Source: Alcanivoracaceae bacterium (GTDB lineage: Bacteria > Pseudomonadota > Gammaproteobacteria > Pseudomonadales > Alcanivoracaceae). From it: a stretch of DNA of 64,000 bases. The stretch spans positions 91,558 to 155,557 of the forward strand of contig JARGOL010000005.1 of NCBI GenBank assembly GCA_029212745.1, written 5' to 3'. Position 1 is the stretch's first letter. Every line of letters begins with the position of its first letter. Below the pieces are notes generated by a model that was given only the letters and a program-made list of their open reading frames with translations, searched no databases and had not been told where the DNA came from. Both the position numbers and the translations under genes were made by a program. This document shows, piece after piece, positions 7,442 through 16,117 of this stretch.

Positions 7442-8767
7442 ATGCGATTGCGCACCCGTTTCTTCATGGCCTTTGCCGGCTTTTCCATTGTCCTGCTGCT
7501 GTCGCTGGCGGCACTGGGTCAATGGGCATTCGAGCGCGGCCTGGACCAGTACCTTGGCCAGCGCCAGCAACAGACCCTGACCCGGTTGGCGGAGGATTTT
7601 GCCGGCTACTACCAGCGCCAGGGCAGTTTCCAGGGCGTGCGTCTTCGGGCATTGATCCGTTTTCAGGAAGACGATGGGCGCGAGCCCCTGCCACCGGGAC
7701 TGATCCTGCGCGACGCTTCCGGTACCGTCCTGTTCGGCCCCGATATCCCCTCCCTGGGTGACACCGCCATCGTTGTCGACGGTAACGTCGTCGGCCACCT
7801 GGCGCTGCCTGCCCGGCCGCCCATGCATGACCGTTTCAGCGAACGCTTCCAGCAACGCCAGTGGCGGATGGTGGTCATGGGCATGGTGCCGGGGCTGCTG
7901 CTGGCGCTGCTGGCCAGCTGGCTGCTGGCACGACACCTGGTGCGCCCCCTGGAAACCAGTACCCGTTTTGCCGGCCAGCTGGCCGGCGGCAAGCTGGATG
8001 CCCGCCTTGCCCTCGAGCGGCGCGATGAAATTGGTTCGCTGGCCGACAGCCTGAATGCACTGGCCACCAGCTTGCAGCAGGCGGCCTCGGCTCGGGAGCG
8101 CTGGCTGGCCGACATCTCCCACGAATTGCGCACGCCGGTGGCAATCCTGCGTGGCGAGCTGGAGGCCCTTGAGGATGGCATTCGCCAACCCACCCGCGAA
8201 CGCCTGGGTGCCCTGGGCGAGGAAGTCTCGCACCTGTCACGATTACTGGATGACCTGCACGACCTGGCGCTGGCCGATGCCGGTGCACTGCGCTACACCT
8301 TCGCGCCCACCGATATGGGCCAGCTGCTCGCCGGTCTTGTGGAGAGCGCCGCGCCGCGTTTCGAGGATGCCGGTCTGGCGCTGCAGTGCGAACGGCCGGC
8401 CGCCGGACCCGTCCTGTTTGCCGATGGCACCCGTTTGCGCCAGCTGTGCGACAACCTGCTGCAGAATGCACTGCGTTACACCGACCGCGGCGGACTGTGT
8501 CGCGTGACGCTATCCAGCCGGCACACACAGGTGACGCTGGTGGTGGAGGACAGTGGCCCGGGCCTGGACCAGGAGGCGCTTGCACGCCTGTTTGACCCGT
8601 TCTGGCGACACCCGCAGGCCAGTGATCGCGCCCGCCACGGTGCCGGGCTGGGGCTGGCCATCTGCCAACGCATTGTCCATGCCCATGGCGGCCAGATAGA
8701 CGCGCAACCCTCACCACTGGGTGGCGTGCGCATCACGGTAGAGCTGCCCGGCAGGAGCGCGTCATGA
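7442..8767 (+). CDS. Sensor histidine kinase, BaeS-like
   Basis: 441-residue membrane histidine kinase. TM1 is about 10-29 and a periplasmic sensor region 30-140. TM2 is about 144-163, HAMP about 165-215 (RPLETSTRFAGQLAGGKLDARL) and the phosphorylated His227 lies in DISHELRTPVAIL. N, G1 and G2 boxes are NLLQNALRYT, VEDSGPGLD and GAGLGLAICQRIV. The arrangement and the H-box ending LRGELEALEDG resemble BaeS of the envelope-stress system. It overlaps the response regulator start by 4 bp (ATGA), so the two are one unit, followed by a Spy-like gene. The stimulus is not shown by sequence. Confidence 0.9.
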   Translation: MRLRTRFFMAFAGFSIVLLLSLAALGQWAFERGLDQYLGQRQQQTLTRLAEDFAGYYQRQGSFQGVRLRALIRFQEDDGREPLPPGLILRDASGTVLFGPDIPSLGDTAIVVDGNVVGHLALPARPPMHDRFSERFQQRQWRMVVMGMVPGLLLALLASWLLARHLVRPLETSTRFAGQLAGGKLDARLALERRDEIGSLADSLNALATSLQQAASARERWLADISHELRTPVAILRGELEALEDGIRQPTRERLGALGEEVSHLSRLLDDLHDLALADAGALRYTFAPTDMGQLLAGLVESAAPRFEDAGLALQCERPAAGPVLFADGTRLRQLCDNLLQNALRYTDRGGLCRVTLSSRHTQVTLVVEDSGPGLDQEALARLFDPFWRHPQASDRARHGAGLGLAICQRIVHAHGGQIDAQPSPLGGVRITVELPGRSAS

Positions 8768-9480
8768 GCGCCAGCCTGCTTATTGTCGAGGATGAACCGC
8801 GGCTGCAGTCCCTGCTGGCGGACTACGCCGTCCATGCCGGTTACCGCGCCCGCACCTGCAACTCCCTGGCGGCGGCCAGGCAGGCATTCGTGGATGAAAC
8901 CCCGGACCTGGTGCTGCTGGATGTGATGCTGCCGGATGGCTCCGGCCTGGACCTGTGCCGCGAACTGCGCAACCGCAGCAGTGTACCGATCATCATTGTC
9001 AGCGCACGCGTGGACGAACTGGACCGGTTACTCGGGCTTGAACTGGGTGCGGATGATTATGTCTGCAAGCCGTTCAGCCCCCGCGAGGTAATGGCCCGGG
9101 TAAAAGCGGTGCTGCGCCGTCATGCCGGCCACACCGCCAGTGCTGCCAGTGGCGCTGCAGACGAAGACAGTCCCCCGGCCCTTGCACTGCACAGCGAAGC
9201 CCTCACCTGCAGCTTCCAGGGGCAGACATTGCAACTGACGCCGGTGGAATTTGCCCTGCTGGCACTGCTGGCCCGGCACCCCGGGCATATCCACTCACGC
9301 CAGCGCATCATGGACGCAATGTATGCCGACCACAGGGTGGTCTCCGACCGTACCGTGGACAGCCATGTGCGCAAGTTACGGCAGAAAATGGCCACCAGCT
9401 GGCCTGACTGGCGTTTCATTGAATCCGTTTACGGCGCCGGTTACCGGCTTGAACTGACGGCGGCAGACGATGCACAGTAA
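8764..9480 (+). CDS. OmpR-family response regulator, BaeR-like
   Basis: 238-residue transcriptional regulator. The receiver domain has acidic residues at 10-11, phospho-acceptor Asp53 (LLDVMLPDGSG) and Lys102 (ADDYVCKPFSP). A C-terminal OmpR/PhoB winged helix follows (about 145-232; LTPVEFALLALLARHPG, VVSDRTVDSHVRKLRQK, FIESVYGAGYRLE). A 20-residue Ala/Ser-rich linker joins the domains. It is translationally coupled to the kinase. The next gene encodes a Spy/CpxP-like periplasmic protein, so the likely regulon includes that envelope chaperone, as for BaeR. Confidence 0.9.
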   Translation: MSASLLIVEDEPRLQSLLADYAVHAGYRARTCNSLAAARQAFVDETPDLVLLDVMLPDGSGLDLCRELRNRSSVPIIIVSARVDELDRLLGLELGADDYVCKPFSPREVMARVKAVLRRHAGHTASAASGAADEDSPPALALHSEALTCSFQGQTLQLTPVEFALLALLARHPGHIHSRQRIMDAMYADHRVVSDRTVDSHVRKLRQKMATSWPDWRFIESVYGAGYRLELTAADDAQ

Positions 9481-9571
9481 TTTCAGCCTGTTTGCATATT
9501 CGCTGCACATTCTGCTGCCATTATCAATCCCGACAGCACAGACAAGCACGCCCCGACAAAGGAGAAAGACC

Positions 9572-9901
9572 ATGCGAAAACTGATGTTGAGCGTCCTGAT
9601 GGGCGCCCTGGTGATGACCCCCGTTGTTCACGCCTATGATGGCCCGGAGGAGCGCGGCGAACCCGGCCGGCAATTCGAGATGATGGCCAAGAAACTGGAC
9701 CTGACGGAAGAACAGAAGGCCAGCGTGGCACAGGTGTTTGCCGACCACCGTGAAAAGATGATTGCCCTGCGCGATGAAACCCAGTCGCGCCTGGATGCCA
9801 TTCTCACGGAAGAGCAGCGCGAAACCCTCAACGAGATGCATGAGAAGCGTCGCGACAAGATGCGTGAACGCATGGGTGAGCGGATGGGCGGCCATCACTG
9901 A
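9572..9901 (+). CDS. Spy/CpxP-like periplasmic chaperone
   Basis: 109-residue exported protein: signal peptide about 1-21 (cleavage near VHA|YDG), then a charged helical protein with two LTxEQ repeats (LDLTEEQKASV and ILTEEQRETL), the hallmark of the Spy/CpxP family of ATP-independent periplasmic chaperones and metal-responsive sensors. The C-terminus is Met/Arg/His-rich (RMGERMGGHH), possibly metal-binding. ATG 9572 has a strong AGGAG 8 bp upstream; the longer frame from 9470 would overlap the regulator gene. The position directly after a BaeSR-like pair suggests it is both a target and a feedback modulator (inference). Confidence 0.85.
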   Translation: MRKLMLSVLMGALVMTPVVHAYDGPEERGEPGRQFEMMAKKLDLTEEQKASVAQVFADHREKMIALRDETQSRLDAILTEEQRETLNEMHEKRRDKMRERMGERMGGHH

Positions 9902-9920
9902 TGACCTGTTGATGGCGATC

Positions 9921-9970
9921 CATGCAGTAATAAAAAGGCCGGCGTTTGCCGGCCTTTTTATTACTGCATG
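9921..9970. terminator. Bidirectional terminator with 23-bp perfect stem
   Basis: Two perfectly complementary 23-nt arms (9921-9943 and 9948-9970) flank the loop GTTT. The core is AAAAAGGCCGGC...GCCGGCCTTTTT, so both strands end in a U-run after a GC stem. It sits between the convergent Spy-like gene and aceF and should stop transcription from both sides. Confidence 0.93.
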
Positions 9971-9979
9971 CAACCGCCG

Positions 9980-11632
9980 TTACAACAGGGCCCGTCTCAT
10001 GTCCTGGAGAGTCTCGGACAGGAAGGTGATAAACCGGGCCGCGTCTGCACCATCAATGACACGATGGTCATAGGACAGCGACAGGGGCAGCATCAGGCGT
10101 GGCTGGAAACTGTCACCGTCCCACACCGGTTGCATGGATGAGCGACTGACACCGAGAATCGCCACTTCCGGCCAGTTGACGATGGGCGTGAATGCCGTAC
10201 CTCCGATACCACCCAGCGATGAAATGCTGAACGTTCCGCCCTGCATGTCACCAGGGGAAAGCTTGCGGTCCCGCGCCTTCTGCGCCAGCGCAGAAATCTC
10301 ATCGGCGATCTCGATGATGCCCTTGCGGTCCGCATCGCGCACCACCGGCACCACCAGGCCATTGGGCGTATCCACAGCCACACCAATGTTGATGTAGTGC
10401 TTCTGGATCAGTGCCTCACCGGTGTTCTCCAGAGAACTGTTGAAATGCGGAAATGCCTGCAGTGCCACCGCGCAGGCCTTGGTCAGGAAGGCCAGCATGG
10501 TGAGCTTGTGACCGTCTGCCTTGAGACGCTGGTTCTGCGTCTGGCGAAACGCTTCCAGGTCGGTGATATCCGCATCGTCATGCTGGGTCACATGGGGCAC
10601 GGTCACCCAGGAGCGATGCAGGTTGGCCGCGGACACCTTGCGCAGCTTGTTCAGCTCGATGCGCTCCACCTCACCAAAGCGTGAGAAATCGATATCCGGC
10701 AGCGTTGGCAAACCGGTACCGGCGGTGGCACCGCCGCCCTGCGCCAGTCGCTGCTTGACGTGCGCATGCACATCATCCTTGACGATCCGTCCCTTGACGC
10801 CGGAGCCGGTAACGCCGGCCAGGTCCACACCCAGCTCACGGGCCAGCTTGCGCACTGCCGGCCCGGCATGCACCGTCGCCGAGGTGGGCTGCTGTTGCGC
10901 TGGCGGACTGCCCGCCTCCACGCGCGCCGGCTCAGGCGCTGCCTGTTCAGCCGCTTTCGCCGATCGGTCTGGCTGGCTGGCTGGCGCTGGCGATGCCGTT
11001 TCGGAAGCCGCCGGCTTTTGCGTACTGCTGGTCTCATCGCCGCCGGTAGCACTCACCGACAGGCGCAACAGGGCATCGCCACTGCCAAGTTTGTCACCGA
11101 CCTTTGCCAGCAGTGCTGTGACGGTGCCTGCCGCTGGCGCCGGAATCTCCAGCGATGCCTTGTCCGATTCCAGCACCGCCAGCACATCTTCCGCCGCCAC
11201 TGTGTCACCCTCGGCGACACTGAACTCGATCAGCTCGGCACCGTCGATATCACCCAGGTCGGGCACCGGCACCACCTGCTCGCGTTCCTCACTATCGGCT
11301 GATGCTGCCGGTGCTGCCGGCGCCTCAGTGGCTGCCGGTTGTGGCGGCGGCTCTGCGGGTGCAGTGGTCTCTTCAGCCGGGGAGGCGTCGTCGCCAGAAG
11401 CGGCCACCTCCATCAGCGGATCGCCTTCCTTGACCCGGTCGCCGACTTTGACCAGCAGCTGCTTGACCGTGCCAGCCAGGGGGGCTGGCACCTCGATGGA
11501 GGCCTTGTCGGACTCCAGCACCAGGATGGTTTCTTCTGCGGCGACCGTGTCGCCGACTTTTACCGATACCTCGATGACATCTACAGGATCACTGCTGCCG
11601 ACATCAGGTACCTTGATCGTTTCTACGCCCAC
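9980..11632 (-). CDS. aceF: Pyruvate dehydrogenase E2, dihydrolipoamide acetyltransferase
   Basis: 550-residue E2 core of the pyruvate dehydrogenase complex. Two N-terminal lipoyl domains have lipoyl-lysines at about Lys43 and Lys158 (both in ESDKAS), separated by Ala/Pro-rich linkers. An E3/E1-binding domain follows (GPAVRKLARELGVDLAGVTGSG), then the C-terminal catalytic domain ending with the active-site His in SYDHRVIDG (about 523). Two rather than three lipoyl domains, as in Pseudomonas. The start is GTG 11632, supported by AAAGGAG about 6 bp upstream. It lies 88 bp downstream of aceE; the E3 gene (lpd) is not in the window. Confidence 0.96.
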   Translation of the reverse strand: MGVETIKVPDVGSSDPVDVIEVSVKVGDTVAAEETILVLESDKASIEVPAPLAGTVKQLLVKVGDRVKEGDPLMEVAASGDDASPAEETTAPAEPPPQPAATEAPAAPAASADSEEREQVVPVPDLGDIDGAELIEFSVAEGDTVAAEDVLAVLESDKASLEIPAPAAGTVTALLAKVGDKLGSGDALLRLSVSATGGDETSSTQKPAASETASPAPASQPDRSAKAAEQAAPEPARVEAGSPPAQQQPTSATVHAGPAVRKLARELGVDLAGVTGSGVKGRIVKDDVHAHVKQRLAQGGGATAGTGLPTLPDIDFSRFGEVERIELNKLRKVSAANLHRSWVTVPHVTQHDDADITDLEAFRQTQNQRLKADGHKLTMLAFLTKACAVALQAFPHFNSSLENTGEALIQKHYINIGVAVDTPNGLVVPVVRDADRKGIIEIADEISALAQKARDRKLSPGDMQGGTFSISSLGGIGGTAFTPIVNWPEVAILGVSRSSMQPVWDGDSFQPRLMLPLSLSYDHRVIDGADAARFITFLSETLQDMRRALL

Positions 11633-11652
11633 GTGTTGCTCCTTTCTCAGCA

Positions 11653-11695
11653 GGGAGCCCTGTCAGCTCCCGGGCAGCGGCCTGATCGAGGCCGC
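11653..11695 (-). other. Tandem hairpins in the aceE-aceF spacer
   Basis: Two inverted repeats in the 88-bp spacer: GGGAGC/GCTCCC (11653-11658 and 11666-11671) and GCGGCCT/AGGCCGC (11677-11683 and 11689-11695). There is no U-run, so they are not intrinsic terminators. They may set relative E1/E2 expression or mRNA stability (inference). Confidence 0.5.
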
Positions 11696-11720
11696 CGTGG
11701 CGTACGTTGTTCCGTGCCGC

Positions 11721-14384
11721 TCAGTGTTTGGGCGGATACGGTTTTTCCGGGTCTATGCCCAGGCGCTTGATGGCATCTGCCACTGCCTTGGCCTCCAGTT
11801 CGCCGTCATCGGCCAGGGCCTTCAGGGCCGCCACCACGACAAAACGGCGATCCACTTCAAAGAAGTGGCGCAGCTTTTCACGTGAATCACTGCGACCGAA
11901 ACCGTCCGTGCCCAGCACCCGGTAGCGTGCGTCGATATAGGGACGAATCTGGTCGGCATAGACCTTCATGTAATCAGTGGCTGCCACCACAGGCCCGGTG
12001 GCCTTGCCCAGCTGCTGGCGCGCCCAGCATTGCTTCTGCTTCTTGCCGGGATTGAGCATGTTCCAGCGGTCCACCTCCATGCCTTCGCGACGCAGTTCAT
12101 TGAAACTGGTCACACTCCAGACATCAGCAGAAACACCAAAATCGTCCTCTAGCATCTGTGCCGCCGCCTGGACCTCTCTCAGGATGGTGCCAGAGCCCAG
12201 TAACTGCACCCGCTTTTTCTTCTTGCCACCCTTCTCCAGCAGGTACATGCCGCGGCGAATACCTTCCTCGGCTCCCTTGGGCATGGCGCCATGCTCGTAG
12301 TTCTCGTTCATCAGGGTCAGGTAGTAGAAAACGCTTTCCTGTTCCTGGTACATGCGCCGCAGACCGTCCTGCAGAATGACCGCCAGCTCGTAGGCATAGG
12401 TGGGGTCATAGCTGACGCAGTTGGGGACCGTGCTGGCCAGAATATGGCTGTGACCATCCTGGTGCTGCAGGCCTTCGCCGTTAAGGGTAGTGCGCCCCGC
12501 CGTGGCACCCAGCAGGAAGCCCCGCGCCTGGCTGTCACCCGCCGCCCAGGCCAGGTCACCCACACGCTGGAAGCCAAACATGGAGTAATAGATGTAGAAC
12601 GGAATCATCGGCACGTCGTGCACCGAGTAACTGGTGCCGGCGGCAATCCAGGCAGACATGGCGCCCGCTTCGTTGATGCCTTCCTCGAGAATGCGGCCCT
12701 TTTTGTCCTCGCGGTAGTACATCACCTGGCCGGCGTCCTCTGGCTCGTACTTCTGGCCTTCGGACGAGTAGATACCCAGCTGGCGGAACATGCCTTCCAT
12801 ACCGAAGGTGCGCGCCTCATCAGGCACAATCGGCACCACCTGCTTGCCCAGGTTCTTGTCCTTTATCAGGCTGGAAAGCATGCGTACGAAGGCCATGGTG
12901 GTGGAGATTTCCCGACCACCACTGCCTTCCGTAAGAAAGTTCTCGAACAGGGACAGCTCAGGCACCTTGAGGCCATTGCCGGACTTGCGCCGCCGCACTG
13001 GCAGGGCACCACCACCGAGGGCCTCACGGCGCTCGCGCAGGTAGCGCATTTCCGGACTGTCATCCGCCGGCTTGTACAGCGGCAGCTCCTTGAGCTGTTC
13101 ATCGGTAAACGGCATATCGAAACGATCACGGAATTCCTTCAGCGATTCGATATCCAGCTTCTTCATCTGGTGGGTCTTGTTGACGGCCTCGCCGGCGCCA
13201 GTAGCGTATCCCTTGATGGTCTTCGCCAGGATCACGGTAGGCCGGCCCTTGTGATTAACAGCCTCGTGATAGGCGGCATAGACCTTGAACGGATCATGGC
13301 CACCGCGGTTCAGGGCATAGATCTCGTCATCACTGAGATGCTCGACCATTTCCTTGAGTTCGGGATACTTGCCGAAGAAGTGTTCGCGCGTATAGGCGCC
13401 ACCGTTCTTCTTGTAGGCCTGGTATTCGCCGTCGACGCATTCTTCCATGCGCCGGCGCAACAGGCCCGTGTCGTCCCGGGCCAGCAGGGAATCCCAGCGC
13501 CGCCCCCAGATCACCTTGATGACATTCCAGCCGGCACCACGGAACAGACCTTCCAGTTCCTGGATGATCTTGCCGTTGCCGCGCACCGGTCCATCAAGGC
13601 GCTGCAGGTTGCAGTTGATGACGAAGTTGAGGTTATCCAGCTTCTCACGCCCGGCCAGGGAAATCGCACCGAGGGACTCCGGCTCATCCATTTCGCCATC
13701 ACCGAGGAACGCCCACACCTGGCGGCCTTCGGACGGCACCTGGCCCTGGTTTTCCATGTATTTCATGAAGTGGGCCTGGTAGATCGACTGGATCGGCCCC
13801 AGCCCCATGGAGACGGTAGGGAACTGCCAGAAATCCGGCATCAGCCACGGGTGCGGATAAGAGGACAGGCCCTTGCCGTCCACCTCGCGGCGGAAATTGT
13901 TCAGCTGCTCTTCGCTGAGACGGCCCTCAAGGAACGCCTGGGCATAGACACCCGGCGCCGAGTGCCCCTGGAAGTAGACCAGGTCACCACCATGATTTTC
14001 CGACGGTGGCCGGAAAAAGTGATTGATGCCCACATCATAAAGGGTCGCAGACGACGCAAATGTGGCAATGTGCCCACCCAGCTCGTCGTCATTGAGATTT
14101 GCCCGCATCACCATGGCCAGGGCATTCCAGCGCACCAGGGAACGCAGGCGGCGCTCCATGAACATGTCACCGGGCAATGGCTCTTCTTTTTCGGGAGGAA
14201 TGGTGTTCAGGTACGGGGTGTTCAGGTGAGTGCGGTAGATGCCCTGTTCCTGGGCGGTGTCGGTGAGGCGGTCCAGCAGCCAGGCAGCGCGCTCGGCACC
14301 TTCGTTCTCGACAATGGACGCCAGTGCGTCCAGCCACTCACGGGTCTCGACCGGGTCCCGGTCATCAAAAAAACTGCGTGTCAT
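11721..14384 (-). CDS. aceE: Pyruvate dehydrogenase E1 component, homodimeric type
   Basis: E1 subunit that decarboxylates pyruvate with thiamine diphosphate and acetylates E2. The ThDP motif is GDGEMDEPESLGAIS...NLNFVINCNLQ. Homodimeric-E1 signatures include LRHFFEVDRRFVVVAALKAL near the C-terminus and RTFGMEGMFRQLGIYS. ATG 14384 gives 887 residues, the same length as E. coli AceE, and has an AAGGAC ribosome site. An ATG 30 bp further upstream (14414) lacks one. It is the first gene of aceEF. In the 165-bp upstream region I see a small inverted repeat CTGTC/GACAG (14464-14478) and TTGACC boxes but no clear PdhR-type site. Confidence 0.96.
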   Translation of the reverse strand: MTRSFFDDRDPVETREWLDALASIVENEGAERAAWLLDRLTDTAQEQGIYRTHLNTPYLNTIPPEKEEPLPGDMFMERRLRSLVRWNALAMVMRANLNDDELGGHIATFASSATLYDVGINHFFRPPSENHGGDLVYFQGHSAPGVYAQAFLEGRLSEEQLNNFRREVDGKGLSSYPHPWLMPDFWQFPTVSMGLGPIQSIYQAHFMKYMENQGQVPSEGRQVWAFLGDGEMDEPESLGAISLAGREKLDNLNFVINCNLQRLDGPVRGNGKIIQELEGLFRGAGWNVIKVIWGRRWDSLLARDDTGLLRRRMEECVDGEYQAYKKNGGAYTREHFFGKYPELKEMVEHLSDDEIYALNRGGHDPFKVYAAYHEAVNHKGRPTVILAKTIKGYATGAGEAVNKTHQMKKLDIESLKEFRDRFDMPFTDEQLKELPLYKPADDSPEMRYLRERREALGGGALPVRRRKSGNGLKVPELSLFENFLTEGSGGREISTTMAFVRMLSSLIKDKNLGKQVVPIVPDEARTFGMEGMFRQLGIYSSEGQKYEPEDAGQVMYYREDKKGRILEEGINEAGAMSAWIAAGTSYSVHDVPMIPFYIYYSMFGFQRVGDLAWAAGDSQARGFLLGATAGRTTLNGEGLQHQDGHSHILASTVPNCVSYDPTYAYELAVILQDGLRRMYQEQESVFYYLTLMNENYEHGAMPKGAEEGIRRGMYLLEKGGKKKKRVQLLGSGTILREVQAAAQMLEDDFGVSADVWSVTSFNELRREGMEVDRWNMLNPGKKQKQCWARQQLGKATGPVVAATDYMKVYADQIRPYIDARYRVLGTDGFGRSDSREKLRHFFEVDRRFVVVAALKALADDGELEAKAVADAIKRLGIDPEKPYPPKH

Positions 14385-14549
14385 GCCTTGCGTCCTTGTT
14401 CGCGTTGGCGTCATTCATCCGTCGGGCCGTACCGGGGTTGCCGGCGGCCGGATGCTTTCAGGTCTGTCGGGTAGACAGGCCGTTACAGTATCACCAGCGG
14501 GTCAAATGACGGTCAAGGCCAACTCCGCTCACAGTTGTGTCAGCTGATG

Positions 14550-15395
14550 TCAGCCCACCAGCACCACCCACACCGCGGCCATGATCAACCAGATGGCCAG
14601 ACAGCGCTGCAGCACGGACTGCATGGCATCCAGCCTGTCGACACCGGCCTGCAGGGTATCGCTGTCCTCCACCGGAATATGCATGGCGGCCTCAAGGGAT
14701 TGCGCCAGCATGCTGTCGCCCTCTTCCAGTGCCCACAGCTTGTCACCGGCAGCATCCATCACCCGGCGAAAATCCCCGGCCAGGGCCATCACCACCACCA
14801 GCAGGCGCGACGGCAACCAGAACAGGGCCACATCCACCCAGCGCGCCGTGTCGCTGCCGGGCAGGCGCCGGCTGGCGAGCCAGCAGTTGAGCACATACAG
14901 CACCGCCGCCCAGTAACCCAGCGTGATCAGGTAAAACACCGACGCAAACAGGCGCCGCGTCTCGCGATGGAGGATGGTATAGATGAGCCTGTCGAAATAG
15001 CCGTCGTCGTCCGGCGTGCCGGTGGCATCAAAACGTTCTGCCGCCAGGGCGGCCAGCTGGTCGCCGTCATTCATGCGGCCGCGCACCAGCAGGTCGTCCA
15101 CCGTGCGGAATTCACTTTCCGGCCCCAGCAGCCAGAGCAACAGGGCCGTGCCCAGCGCCATGCCCAGCAACGTCAGCAACCAGCCATGCATGAGCGCAAA
15201 CACCAGTGCCACCAGCAGGGCCGGCAGTGCCACCCGCACCAACCAGGCAAGCTCCTCCGCCAGCCCGGCGCTTTCAGTACGTGCGCCGATCGGTCCGGCA
15301 ACGCGGCCGATGCGATCATGTTCCGCCAGCCATTGCGGCCAGTGAATGTCCATGCGGCGCAATGCCAGCACCAGCAGCAGGATAACCAGTTTCAT
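14550..15395 (-). CDS. ampE: AmpE-like inner-membrane protein
   Basis: 281-residue membrane protein of the AmpE/CobD-like family, with four main hydrophobic segments (about 1-12, 54-90, 150-175 and 262-280) and the motif REQ-like HRETRRLFASVFYLITLGYWAAVLY. AmpE is encoded after AmpD in enterobacteria and pseudomonads and was linked to beta-lactamase induction; its biochemical role remains unsettled. It overlaps ampD by 4 bp (ATGA). The 3' end faces away from aceE, with no terminator visible in the 165-bp gap. Confidence 0.85.
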   Translation of the reverse strand: MKLVILLLVLALRRMDIHWPQWLAEHDRIGRVAGPIGARTESAGLAEELAWLVRVALPALLVALVFALMHGWLLTLLGMALGTALLLWLLGPESEFRTVDDLLVRGRMNDGDQLAALAAERFDATGTPDDDGYFDRLIYTILHRETRRLFASVFYLITLGYWAAVLYVLNCWLASRRLPGSDTARWVDVALFWLPSRLLVVVMALAGDFRRVMDAAGDKLWALEEGDSMLAQSLEAAMHIPVEDSDTLQAGVDRLDAMQSVLQRCLAIWLIMAAVWVVLVG

Positions 15396-15967
15396 GCCAA
15401 ATCCTCCCCGGCATTCGCCAGGCCATGTTGCAGGCGAGCCCAGTCAAAGGCTTCGCCGGGATCCGTCTTGCGCCCGGGGGCGATATCGGCGTGCCCGGTG
15501 AGTGCGTCTTCGGCAATCTCCGGATACTCGGCACGCAGCAGCGTTACCAGATCGACCAGTACAGCATACTGTGCATCGGTATACGCTTCATGGTCTGTCC
15601 CTTCCAGTTCAATACCGACGGAAAAATCATTGCATTCTTCCTGATCCCGCCAGCAGGAGCGGCCGGCATGCCAGGCCCGCTTGTCGCAGGCCACATACTG
15701 GACCAGCTCACCATCACGACGGATCAGGAAATGGGACGACACCTGCATGCCGGCGATCTCCTCGAAATACGGGTGGTCTGAGGGCTCAAGCCGGTTGCAG
15801 AAAAAGGCGTCGATATAAGGGCCGCCAAATTCGCCCGGGGGCAAGCTGATGTTGTGGATCACCAGCAAGGATACGCCGGCACCCGCCGGCCGCTCGCCGA
15901 AATTCGGCGACGGCACCTTGCGTGCCTGCTCCACCCAGTGTTCCCGCATGGTCAGTACTGCCGTCAT
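15392..15967 (-). CDS. ampD: 1,6-anhydro-N-acetylmuramyl-L-alanine amidase
   Basis: 191-residue cytoplasmic zinc amidase (Amidase_2). It cleaves the stem peptide from anhydroMurNAc muropeptides imported by AmpG, and so keeps AmpR-type regulators off. Zinc ligands are visible as His in LLVIHNISLPP, and His and Asp in LTGHADIAPGRKTDPG; RAWHAGRSCW is the usual substrate-loop region. ATG 15967 is chosen for its AAGGAG ribosome site and typical AmpD length. The frame is open to 16054 with further ATGs at 15988 and 16054. It is co-transcribed with ampE. Confidence 0.94.
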   Translation of the reverse strand: MTAVLTMREHWVEQARKVPSPNFGERPAGAGVSLLVIHNISLPPGEFGGPYIDAFFCNRLEPSDHPYFEEIAGMQVSSHFLIRRDGELVQYVACDKRAWHAGRSCWRDQEECNDFSVGIELEGTDHEAYTDAQYAVLVDLVTLLRAEYPEIAEDALTGHADIAPGRKTDPGEAFDWARLQHGLANAGEDLA

Positions 15968-16117
15968 GCCTGCTCCTTGTTCACTCATTGCCCCGAGTCT
16001 AGGCCACCACCGGATAACCTCAAGTATTGCCGCGCCCGACTGTTTTGCGCCCACCCCGGCATCGGCTTAACCTAGGGGCCCGGTGCTTGGCCGGACACTT
16101 CAAGGGGGGAATAACAC

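Noticed and set aside
12291-14474. Long open frame (727 codons) on the plus strand antisense to aceE
   Set aside because: It mirrors the codon positions of aceE, has no ribosome site or recognisable domain, and is rich in His/Gln/Val as expected for an antisense shadow of GC-rich coding DNA.
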